The notes under the pieces are model-generated. The model was not told the origin of the DNA and searched no databases. It saw nothing but the letters and a program-made list of their open reading frames with translations. The translations under genes were made by a program, and so were the position numbers. Of a stretch of DNA of 31,092 nucleotides, positions 24,827 to 31,092 are shown piece by piece (the stretch's first letter is position 1; the number at the start of each line of letters is the position of its first letter). Source of the stretch: Tychonema litorale BBK16 (GTDB lineage Bacteria; Cyanobacteriota; Cyanobacteriia; Cyanobacteriales; Microcoleaceae); NCBI RefSeq assembly GCF_021648855.1, contig NZ_JAKJHX010000019.1, positions 1 to 31,092 on the forward strand, written 5' to 3'.

Positions 24827-24850
24827 GATTTCTTCTTCCTGATTGCTTGT

Positions 24851-25243
24851 TTAAGATTGTTGAGCGAGAGTACATCGATCGCACAATCCGAAAAACTCCA
24901 AAGTATGATAATAAATTTTGAAGGAGTGCGATTGTTGTAATTCGCTTTCTAAATGGTGTACGGGACATTCATTAATCGGAATTGACGCGCCACACTCCAG
25001 ACAAGTTAAATGATGTTGATCTTGGTGGGCCGCGCCGTAGAGAGATTCACCGCTGGCGAGGGTTCTGACATGAACCAAGCCTTCTCGCTTTAAACCGTCG
25101 AGCGAGCGATAAACTGTTGCTAAGCCCATGCTTAGGTCGCTGTTACGCAGTTCTAAGTAGATATCTTGCGCTGAGAGTGATCGATTTAAGTGCTTGAGCA
25201 AGTGTAAAATACGCTCCTGACTGCGGGTGCGGTTGGCTCTCAT
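24851..25243 (-). CDS. zur: Fur-family metal regulator, Zur/FurB-like
   Basis: A 130-residue Fur superfamily repressor. It has an N-terminal winged helix (RSLSAQDIYLELRNSDLSMGLATVYRSLDGLKREGLVHV), the metal-sensing HHLTCLECG segment (His77, His78, Cys81, Cys84) and the second CxxC near the end (Cys121, Cys124, LCDRC). Two CxxC pairs form the structural zinc site. Details such as CGASIPINECPVHHLE and FKIYYHTLEFFGLC match cyanobacterial FurB/Zur, the zinc-uptake regulator, better than FurA or PerR. Zinc specificity is inferred from this resemblance. It diverges from purS with about 124 bp between them, so the two may share a control region. The ATG at 25243 gives the expected start. Confidence 0.8.
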   Translation of the reverse strand: MRANRTRSQERILHLLKHLNRSLSAQDIYLELRNSDLSMGLATVYRSLDGLKREGLVHVRTLASGESLYGAAHQDQHHLTCLECGASIPINECPVHHLESELQQSHSFKIYYHTLEFFGLCDRCTLAQQS

Positions 25244-25367
25244 AATTTTTTTGTGTATATCGCTTTTTATAGGCTAGCTCACTTGGGGTCAGGAAAGGGC
25301 GATCGGGCAATAGCCGCCTGGTTGTAGGATAAAATAGCTCTAAATTTCGCATCACCTACACATTGCT

Positions 25368-25649
25368 GTGACTCAAAAATATTTTGCCCAAATCTATGTT
25401 ACTCTCCGCCCTTCGGTTTTAGATCCGGCGGGCACTGCTGTTCAATCTGGTTTGCAACACATGGGATACGACAATGTTGAGCGCGTGCGAATCGGGAAGT
25501 ACGTTGAAGTGACGCTGACTGCTGTTGGGGAGTCGGAGGCGCGGGAACAACTCGATCGCATTTGTGACCAACTTTTGGCGAATCCAGTGATTGAAAACTA
25601 TCGGGTTGAGTTGACTGAGGTTCCTGTTGCTGTAGAGACTGTGGCTTAA
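25368..25649 (+). CDS. purS: Phosphoribosylformylglycinamidine synthase subunit PurS
   Basis: A 93-residue small subunit of the purine-pathway FGAM synthase complex, which delivers ammonia from PurQ to PurL during FGAR amidation. The family signature is VTLRPSVLDPAGTAVQSGLQHMGY followed by VRIGKYVEVTL and VIENYRVEL. Length fits. The start is GTG at 25368 (MTQKYFAQIYV). A possible -10 TAAAAT lies at 25330-25335. The gene precedes purQ as in other genomes, but 227 bp of repeats separate them. Confidence 0.95.
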   Translation: MTQKYFAQIYVTLRPSVLDPAGTAVQSGLQHMGYDNVERVRIGKYVEVTLTAVGESEAREQLDRICDQLLANPVIENYRVELTEVPVAVETVA

Positions 25650-25684
25650 GTGCGATCGTCCCTAGGGTCTGTTTTTAAACCCGG

Positions 25685-25801
25685 AGACCCCCCTAGCCCC
25701 CCTTACTGGGGGATAAGAGCGATCGCAGTCTCTGTTAAAAACACGAGAACTCGCAACACTCAAAGTCCCCCTTCTTAAGGGGGATTTAGGGGGATCGAGA
25801 C
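25685..25801. repeat. Nested C-run/G-run hairpin repeat, copy 2, between purS and purQ
   Basis: The left arm gagacccccctagc and the right arm ggatttagggggatcgag form a long imperfect inverted repeat, with an inner HIP1 site near 25728. It is related to 7584-7672. It may terminate or attenuate purS transcription before purQ. Confidence 0.75.
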
Positions 25802-25838
25802 TTCGATACCAACCAAGGTACTATCGGTTTTCTATTTT

Positions 25839-25873
25839 CCCTCTTCCCTCTTCCTTCTTCCCTCTTCCTTCTG
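25839..25873. repeat. Heptamer array (ccctctt) x5 before the purQ start
   Basis: Units ccctctt, ccctctt, ccttctt, ccctctt, ccttctg, then ctt and the ATG at 25877. This all-pyrimidine tract on the coding strand takes the place of a Shine-Dalgarno sequence, as it does before ftsI. Confidence 0.92.
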
Positions 25874-25876
25874 CTT

Positions 25877-26578
25877 ATGAAATTTGGAGTTATTGTTTTT
25901 CCCGGTTCAAATTGCGATCGCGATGTGGTGTGGGTAACTCAAGGGTTACTCCACCAACCGACGCGGATGATTTGGCATGAAGATACCGATATTTCGGATA
26001 TCGATATCATTGTAGTTCCCGGCGGTTTTAGTTACGGAGATTATTTGCGGTGCGGCGCGATCGCCCGTTTTTCTCCAGCCATGCAAGCTACTGCGGAACA
26101 CGCGAAACAGGGCAAACTTGTACTGGGTATTTGCAACGGTTTTCAGGTGCTGACTGAAGCTGGTTTGCTTCCCGGTGCTCTGGTGCGGAATGCGGGATTG
26201 AATTTTATTTGCGATCGCACTTCCTTGAAAGTCGAACGCGGTAATACTCCTTGGACTTCCGCTTACACTTCGGGTGAAATCATCGATTTGCCGATCGCCC
26301 ACGGGGAAGGCAACTATTATGCTGATGCCGACACTTTAGCAGAGCTAGAAGAACACGATCAAGTGTTGTTTCGGTACTGCACGGAATCGGGCGAAATTAA
26401 CGCTGCTGGGAATCCCAATGGCTCGTTAAATAATATTGCCGGCATTTGCAATCGAGCTGGCAATGTGTTAGGAATGATGCCGCATCCTGAACGGGCATCC
26501 GATCCAATGTTAGGCGAAACTGATGGGATGAAATTGTTTCAAGGGTTGCTAATGGCAACAGTTGCTGCTGTTTTATAG
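25877..26578 (+). CDS. purQ: Phosphoribosylformylglycinamidine synthase subunit PurQ (glutaminase)
   Basis: A 233-residue class I glutamine amidotransferase. It hydrolyses glutamine and passes ammonia to PurL for FGAM formation in purine synthesis. The catalytic triad is visible: Cys86 in GICNGFQVL, and His203 with Glu205 in MPHPERA. The N-terminus KFGVIVFPGSNCDRDVVWV is the PurQ signature, and SYGDYLRCGAIARFSPAM is also conserved. It starts at the ATG 25877. It has no ribosome binding site. A pyrimidine heptamer array abuts the start instead. Full length for the family. Confidence 0.97.
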   Translation: MKFGVIVFPGSNCDRDVVWVTQGLLHQPTRMIWHEDTDISDIDIIVVPGGFSYGDYLRCGAIARFSPAMQATAEHAKQGKLVLGICNGFQVLTEAGLLPGALVRNAGLNFICDRTSLKVERGNTPWTSAYTSGEIIDLPIAHGEGNYYADADTLAELEEHDQVLFRYCTESGEINAAGNPNGSLNNIAGICNRAGNVLGMMPHPERASDPMLGETDGMKLFQGLLMATVAAVL

Positions 26579-26583
26579 TTAAC

Positions 26584-26679
26584 CGGTGGTTGAGCGAAGT
26601 CGAAACCACGTATTTCGGCTTCCACTTCGCTCAGCCTACGGATTTTCATGCCGTGGTTGAGCGGAGTCGAAACCATATA
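26584..26679. repeat. Three constant-loop hairpins (gagcgaagtcga family) after purQ
   Basis: At 26585-26608 gtggtt/aaccac encloses gagcgaagtcga. Near 26616-26640 an inverted copy has ggct/agcc around gagcgaagtgga. Near 26652-26674 tggtt/aacca encloses gagcggagtcga. Together with 3276-3347, five copies share the loop but not the stem. Confidence 0.8.
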
Positions 26680-26725
26680 TGAATGCTAAAATGAATTCAA
26701 AGTCAATACATCGGCAAAAAGTCCT

Positions 26726-27529
26726 ATGCCTTCACCCTTTCCTGGAATGGATCCCTACTTAGAACACCCCGATTTCTGGCAGGAAACTCATCATTGGTTA
26801 ATTTCTGCGATCGCGGCATCCTTAGTCCCTCAAATTCGCCCTAAATATGAGGTGGCAATTGACAAACGCATCTATGAAATTACCGATCCAAATGACAGTA
26901 ACGGTGACTCCCTATTAGTAGGTATCCCCGATGTCGCGATTAAACGTCAATCTAATAGCCCCAATATTTCTACCAGTTCAGTTGCCACTTTAACTATAAC
27001 ACTTCCGACTACCGTCAAAGTGCCTGCTCCTGTCAAAATTACACAGACTTATCTGGAAGTACGAGAAATGACAACGAAACAAGTTGTCACCGCAATTGAA
27101 ATCCTTTCTCCTGTCAACAAACGTAGTGGAGAAGGCAGAATCACTTATCTCAAAAAACGCCAGAGTATTTTAGGTAGCTTAACTAATTTAGTAGAAATTG
27201 ACTTGCTACGAAAATGGGAATCTATGCCTATACTTAATAATTCAATTCAAAGCGATTATCGGGTTTTGGTCAGTCCCAGAAATCGCCGTCCGTTTGCCGA
27301 TCTTTATGCTTTTAATCTCCGCGATTCTCTACCTATATTTCCACTTCCCTTGCGCGAGGAAGATGTAGAACCTATTGTTAATTTACCAGAAATATTTGCA
27401 GAGATTTACGATCGCGCCGGCTATGACTATCGCATCGACTACGATCGAGAACCCGTACCGTCTCTATCGGAAGAAGAGCAGGTTTGGGCTACCCAACTTT
27501 TGCAAGAAAGAGAAGTTCAAGAGCATTAA
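26726..27529 (+). CDS. DUF4058 family protein
   Basis: A 267-residue protein of the DUF4058 family, common in multicopy in cyanobacteria and in Planctomycetes. The start MPSPFPGMDPYLEHPDFWQETHHWLI and the interior YLEVREMTTKQVVTAIEILSPVNKRSGEG, LRKWESMPILNN and the tail AGYDYRIDYDREP are characteristic. The EILSPxNK text with acidic and Lys residues recalls PD-(D/E)xK-like cores, so a nuclease-like fold has been suspected, but function is unknown. It follows constant-loop hairpins and precedes the NACHT gene by 228 bp. No signal peptide or membrane helix is seen. Confidence 0.92.
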   Translation: MPSPFPGMDPYLEHPDFWQETHHWLISAIAASLVPQIRPKYEVAIDKRIYEITDPNDSNGDSLLVGIPDVAIKRQSNSPNISTSSVATLTITLPTTVKVPAPVKITQTYLEVREMTTKQVVTAIEILSPVNKRSGEGRITYLKKRQSILGSLTNLVEIDLLRKWESMPILNNSIQSDYRVLVSPRNRRPFADLYAFNLRDSLPIFPLPLREEDVEPIVNLPEIFAEIYDRAGYDYRIDYDREPVPSLSEEEQVWATQLLQEREVQEH

Positions 27530-27710
27530 TTTCAGTCCTGGCGCCACAACAACCTAATTCTGTCATTCACCAGTGAGGCGAAGCATCTCAAGCCTTAAGA
27601 AAAGCCTAAAGATTGCATAAGTCCTAATTCCTGGCTGGGGCGAGTTGACAGAACTATCGATTTTAGACAATTTTTATTCGTAAAACCAGCAATTAGAATA
27701 TTTTACATTA

Positions 27711-27716
27711 TATAAT
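27711..27716 (+). promoter_or_regulatory. Likely -10 box of the NACHT gene
   Basis: A consensus TATAAT within an AT-rich region 42 bases before the ATG at 27758. No -35 at standard spacing. A TTGACA at 27644-27649 is too far away. The remaining 27530-27757 stretch shows nothing else. Confidence 0.4.
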
Positions 27717-27757
27717 AACAAATCAATGGAATTTGATATTACTCATAAATATTTTCT

Positions 27758-29812
27758 ATGGCAATTAATATTGCAGACACCAAAACTCGGCTACTCGGCT
27801 GTAGTGCCCTATACATCGTCGGCCAGTCTATCTCCACAGCCCTCACCACCTCCGGCCCCGTAGCAACCGTGGCGACAGGTGTACTCGGCGGCCCAGGAGT
27901 GTTCGCGGCTAGTGTTTTAGCAACTATTGCTACTGGCGTTATCGGCAATATGACAGCGGGCGAATGCGGTAACAAGTTGGCGCAGCGAATCGGAAAAAAT
28001 GCAGATATTCTTAAGAATGGTGATTTGACTGCGGCGGCTGGAGAAGCTATCGGCTGTCTGCTTCACAAGAATATTCCTGAATCTGAGGAATTTAAGGTTA
28101 TTGCTGAACGAAATAATCTGCGTCATGCTAAGGCTGATTTTCAATATTTAGCTAAGAAAACTGTTGATTACTGGGTAAAAATTGATGCGGAAACTGACAC
28201 TTCCAAGCCTTTACATTTTACTGACGACCAACTTGCGAAGATTTTTTCGCCAGATCCGAATCGGTTTGTGGAGGTTAAGGGATTGTCGGTGCAGGATTGG
28301 CAAGATTTTTTGACCGATTTTGCAGCGAAGGAAAACAAAAGTTTGCATCCCGAATTAATTGCTTGTGCGGCGGCAAAATTGCACGAATTTTTTCCGAAGG
28401 CGTTTCGGGAAGTGCTGAAACAGGATGCGGAAACTGGCGGCCGACAATTTGCGGGAATGCAGTTGATTTTGCATCGGGAAGCTTTGTCAGAATTGAAAGA
28501 TTTGGGGCTGCAAAATGAGGAAATTTTGCAAAGGTTGCAGGCTTTGGCTACGCGGGAGCAAATTTGTGAAGTGATGGCGAAGTTGGAAGTTGTAGAAACT
28601 CTGCGGGATGATTTGATGCAGATTCGGGAATTACTGGAAAGATATATCGATCCTGCTGCGCCTAGTTTGCCGATTCCGGTTAAGTCAGAGACAATTATTC
28701 AGGACAGAATTAAAGATTTTACTGGTCGGAAATTTGTGTTTGAAGCAATTAATGAGTTTCTGAAGACAAAGCAAAAAGGCTATTTTGTTTTGGAGGCGGA
28801 ACCGGGTGTTGGGAAAAGCGCGATTATGGCTGCTTGTGTGGTGATGTTGAAGCGCCGCTGCATTACTCATTTCAACTCGCAACCGGACGGGATTGTCAGC
28901 GCTGAAACTTTTTTGGAAAATGCTTGCACTCAATTGATTGAAGGTTTTGGTCTTAAAAGTAAGTATCCGCGACTGCCGACAAATGCTATCAAAAATAACA
29001 TTTTTCTATGCGATTTGCTGAAGGAAGTTAGCGATAGGTCGAGCAGGGACAGAAAAATCATTTTTGTGGTGGATGCGCTGGATGAAGTTGATTGGAAGGC
29101 TCAAATTAGGAACAGTAATGTTTCATATTTGCCTAATGATTTGCCGGATAACGTTTACTTTATTGTCTCGAAGCGGCCGGAATTTCTGACAATGCCGACG
29201 GCTAACAAGACGGTTTTTGATTTGATGAAATACAGTGCTGAAAGTCTGGAAGATGTCAAGGCTTATCTGGCAAAACGCACGGAGAGAAGCGAGTTAATTC
29301 AGGATTGGATTAAGAGTCGAAATTTGCAGCGGGAACAGTTTGTGAGGGCGGTAGCTGAAAAAAGCGAAAAGAAATTTATCTACCTCCGCCACGTACTTGA
29401 TGAGATTGAAGGCGGCACGTACAATGATGTGAATTTAAATGATTTGCCAGCGGGTTTGGAGGAATATTATCAAAAACACTGGGGACAGATGATGGGGAGG
29501 GAAGATGATCCTCTGCTGGAATTGAAGGTTAGGATTATCTATTTCTTGTCGCAAGCAGAGGAACCTGTTTCTTGTCGTTGGTTGGCTAAATCTGCCTGCG
29601 AGAAAAATGTTATGAAAGTACAGCAGGTGCTCGGAAAATGGAATTCGTTTTTGCGACAGGAGAAGGTAGGGAAGGAAACTCGATACACTATCTATCACAA
29701 TAGTTTTCGGCAGTTTCTGGAAGCGGATGAAACTGTGCAGTCGGCGGGCATAACACTGGATGATATTAACGATGACATTAGTGATAGCTCTACAGAAGGA
29801 GCGCCGCTATGA
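27758..29812 (+). CDS. NACHT-type STAND ATPase with hydrophobic Gly/Ala-rich N-terminus
   Basis: A 684-residue protein. Residues 12-66 are hydrophobic and Gly/Ala/Thr-rich (VATVATGVLGGPGVFAASVLATIATGVIG), likely membrane-inserting. A helical region follows (about 80-300) with a short coil (EVMAKLEVVETLRDDLMQIRELLE). The NACHT ATPase begins with FTGRKFVFEAINEFL (about 323), Walker A EAEPGVGKSAI (Lys353) and Walker B IIFVVDALDEVD (Asp439, Asp442, Glu443). The winged-helix end is YTIYHNSFRQFLE. This is the architecture of prokaryotic NLR-like proteins, in which oligomerisation after ligand sensing triggers an N-terminal effector. The sensor is encoded next door: the WD40 gene overlaps the stop by ATGA. 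Defence against phage is inference from architecture. Confidence 0.88.
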   Translation: MAINIADTKTRLLGCSALYIVGQSISTALTTSGPVATVATGVLGGPGVFAASVLATIATGVIGNMTAGECGNKLAQRIGKNADILKNGDLTAAAGEAIGCLLHKNIPESEEFKVIAERNNLRHAKADFQYLAKKTVDYWVKIDAETDTSKPLHFTDDQLAKIFSPDPNRFVEVKGLSVQDWQDFLTDFAAKENKSLHPELIACAAAKLHEFFPKAFREVLKQDAETGGRQFAGMQLILHREALSELKDLGLQNEEILQRLQALATREQICEVMAKLEVVETLRDDLMQIRELLERYIDPAAPSLPIPVKSETIIQDRIKDFTGRKFVFEAINEFLKTKQKGYFVLEAEPGVGKSAIMAACVVMLKRRCITHFNSQPDGIVSAETFLENACTQLIEGFGLKSKYPRLPTNAIKNNIFLCDLLKEVSDRSSRDRKIIFVVDALDEVDWKAQIRNSNVSYLPNDLPDNVYFIVSKRPEFLTMPTANKTVFDLMKYSAESLEDVKAYLAKRTERSELIQDWIKSRNLQREQFVRAVAEKSEKKFIYLRHVLDEIEGGTYNDVNLNDLPAGLEEYYQKHWGQMMGREDDPLLELKVRIIYFLSQAEEPVSCRWLAKSACEKNVMKVQQVLGKWNSFLRQEKVGKETRYTIYHNSFRQFLEADETVQSAGITLDDINDDISDSSTEGAPL

Positions 29813-31092
29813 GTAATTTCAGTGTGTGGTTGGGGCAGCAGTGTCAGGAAGATCGAGATTTGCTGTTGAAATACCAACCGAAGAGATTTGCGAAACGGGG
29901 GAAGTTTGGTGATTATTATCGTTGGATGACGAGTTTTGGTTTTATTGAGGCGAAGTTGGATTTGTTGGGGGTGCAGCCGCTGATTGAGGATTACGATTTG
30001 GCGAGAGTTTCTGATGTGTTGTTGTCGGAGGAGCAAAGTGAAACGCTGAAATTGATTCAAGGGGCAATTCGCAAGTCGGCGCACGTTTTGGAGAGGGATA
30101 AAACCCAACTTGCTGGGCAATTGTGGGGGAGGTTGTTGGATTTTGAAATGCCTGAGATTAAGAGGATTTTGGAACAGGCGCGGCAATCGAAAGATAGTGT
30201 TTGGTTGCGGCCTTTGAAGGGGAATTTAGAGCGGGCCAATGAAGGGGCATTGCGGACGCTTGTCGGTCATACTGACTCGGTAGAAGCAGTGGTGATCGCA
30301 CCAGACGGAAAAACAGCGATTTCCACTTCATCGGATAACACCCTGAAAATCTGGGACACCGAGACAGGCACCGAACTCTTAAACCTCACGGGTCATACTA
30401 GGTTGGTAACAGCAGTGGCGATCGCACCAGACGGCAAAACCGCGATTTCCGCTTCACATGATAACACCCTGAAAATCTGGGACACCGAGACAGGCACCGT
30501 ACTTAGAACCCTCACCGGTCATACTCACTCGGTATATGGAGTGGTGATCGCACCAGACGGAAAAACTGCGATTTCCGCTTCAGGGGATAAAACCCTGAAA
30601 ATCTGGGACACCGAGACAGGCACCGAAATTAAAACCCTCACCGGTCATACTAGCGGGGTAAGTGCAGTGGCGATCGCACCAGACGGCAAAACCGCGATTT
30701 CCGCTTCAGGGGATACAACCCTGAAAATCTGGGACACGGAGACAGGCACAGAAGTTAGAACCCTCACCGGTCATACTAACGTGGTAAATGCAGTGGCGAT
30801 CGCACCAGATGGCAAAACCGCGATTTCCGCTTCATTGGATAACACCCTGAAAATCTGGGACACCCACACAGGCACAGAAGTTAGAACCCTCACCGGTCAT
30901 ACTGAATCAGTAAATGCAGTGGCGATCGCACCAGACGGTAAAACCGCGATTTCCGCTTCAAGGGATAAAACCCTGAAAATTTGGGACACCGAGACAGGCA
31001 CCGAACTCTTAACCCTCACGGGTCATACTAGCTATGTAAGTGCAGTGGCGATCGCACCAGACGGTAAAACCGCGATTTCCGCTTCAAGGGAT
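29809..31092 (+). CDS. WD40 repeat sensor protein (partial, runs off the window)
   Basis: A frame open from the ATG at 29809 to the window edge (428 codons seen, no stop). Residues 1-150 are the helical APAF1-type linker usual between NACHT and WD40 in single-chain proteins (YRWMTSFGFIEAKLDLLGVQPLIEDY, IRKSAHVLERDKTQL, VWLRPLKGNLERANEGALRTL). Seven WD40 repeats begin at 30265 with an exact 126-base period (GHT, then IAPDGKTAIS and LKIWDTETGT); the seventh is cut off. The start overlaps the NACHT stop in ATGA, so the pair is coupled and likely forms one complex. At least one more repeat is needed to close a blade set. The complete length is unknown. Confidence 0.9.
   Translation, partial: MSNFSVWLGQQCQEDRDLLLKYQPKRFAKRGKFGDYYRWMTSFGFIEAKLDLLGVQPLIEDYDLARVSDVLLSEEQSETLKLIQGAIRKSAHVLERDKTQLAGQLWGRLLDFEMPEIKRILEQARQSKDSVWLRPLKGNLERANEGALRTLVGHTDSVEAVVIAPDGKTAISTSSDNTLKIWDTETGTELLNLTGHTRLVTAVAIAPDGKTAISASHDNTLKIWDTETGTVLRTLTGHTHSVYGVVIAPDGKTAISASGDKTLKIWDTETGTEIKTLTGHTSGVSAVAIAPDGKTAISASGDTTLKIWDTETGTEVRTLTGHTNVVNAVAIAPDGKTAISASLDNTLKIWDTHTGTEVRTLTGHTESVNAVAIAPDGKTAISASRDKTLKIWDTETGTELLTLTGHTSYVSAVAIAPDGKTAISASRD
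30265..31092. repeat. 126-bp near-identical WD40 coding repeats
   Basis: Repeat starts (ggtcat) lie at 30265, 30391, 30517, 30643, 30769, 30895 and 31021. Units are almost identical in DNA, each carrying gatcgcaccagacgg, mostly with a gcgatcgc-like HIP1 core. Codon-level differences cluster at five amino-acid positions (4, 5, 7, 23 and 25 counted from the Gly of GHT). Confidence 0.95.

Overview
The window reads as chromosome of a filamentous cyanobacterium of the Oscillatoriales type (Microcoleus, Oscillatoria, Phormidium and relatives). The reasons are dense HIP1 octamers (GCGATCGC and its GCGATCG core), many heptameric tandem arrays, and cyanobacterial forms of FtsL/FtsI, GlgB, HpsJ, a CbiG-CobJ fusion and a FurB/Zur-type regulator. 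The genus is inference. No rRNA, tRNA or CRISPR array was seen.

Left part (1-15.9 kb), mostly housekeeping and cell-envelope genes. A REP-associated tyrosine transposase (304-882) sits between two arrays of REP-like palindromes. Then come an ftsL-like gene and ftsI on the minus strand (septal peptidoglycan synthesis), a small lipoprotein, and glgB (glycogen branching). A short non-autonomous element lies downstream of glgB, inserted into a REP palindrome with a 9-bp target duplication. Next are a family 2 glycosyltransferase and an HpsJ-like protein (both minus), a HldE/RfaE2-type nucleotidyltransferase followed by an MBOAT acyltransferase (plus), a two-domain rhodanese, a single-pass membrane protein with a Lys-rich tail, and glmU.

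Middle part (16.0-22.9 kb), an accessory block. It has an orphan HigA-like antitoxin, a free-standing polymorphic-toxin nuclease overlapping an Imm30-like immunity gene with a Phd-like tail, and a small membrane protein divergent from an HTH-ATPase. Next comes a second ATPase with a 114-residue Gly-Val-Ala-Leu membrane domain encoded by a 12-bp DNA repeat. A small helical protein and an HNH nuclease follow. This is the best candidate region for an undescribed conflict or defence system.

Right part (22.9-31.1 kb). Core genes return: cbiG-cobJ (cobalamin), a Fur-family regulator, and purS and purQ (purine synthesis) separated by folded repeats. A DUF4058 protein follows. The window ends in a two-gene NLR-like locus: a NACHT-type STAND ATPase with a hydrophobic Gly/Ala-rich N-terminus overlaps by ATGA a WD40 gene that runs off the edge. 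Its propeller repeats are almost identical except at a few positions expected on the ligand-facing surface.

Repeats fill most intergenic space: REP palindromes, seven heptamer arrays, hairpins with a constant loop and changing stems, and nested G/C-run hairpins. Several abut start or stop codons, so they may shape expression.
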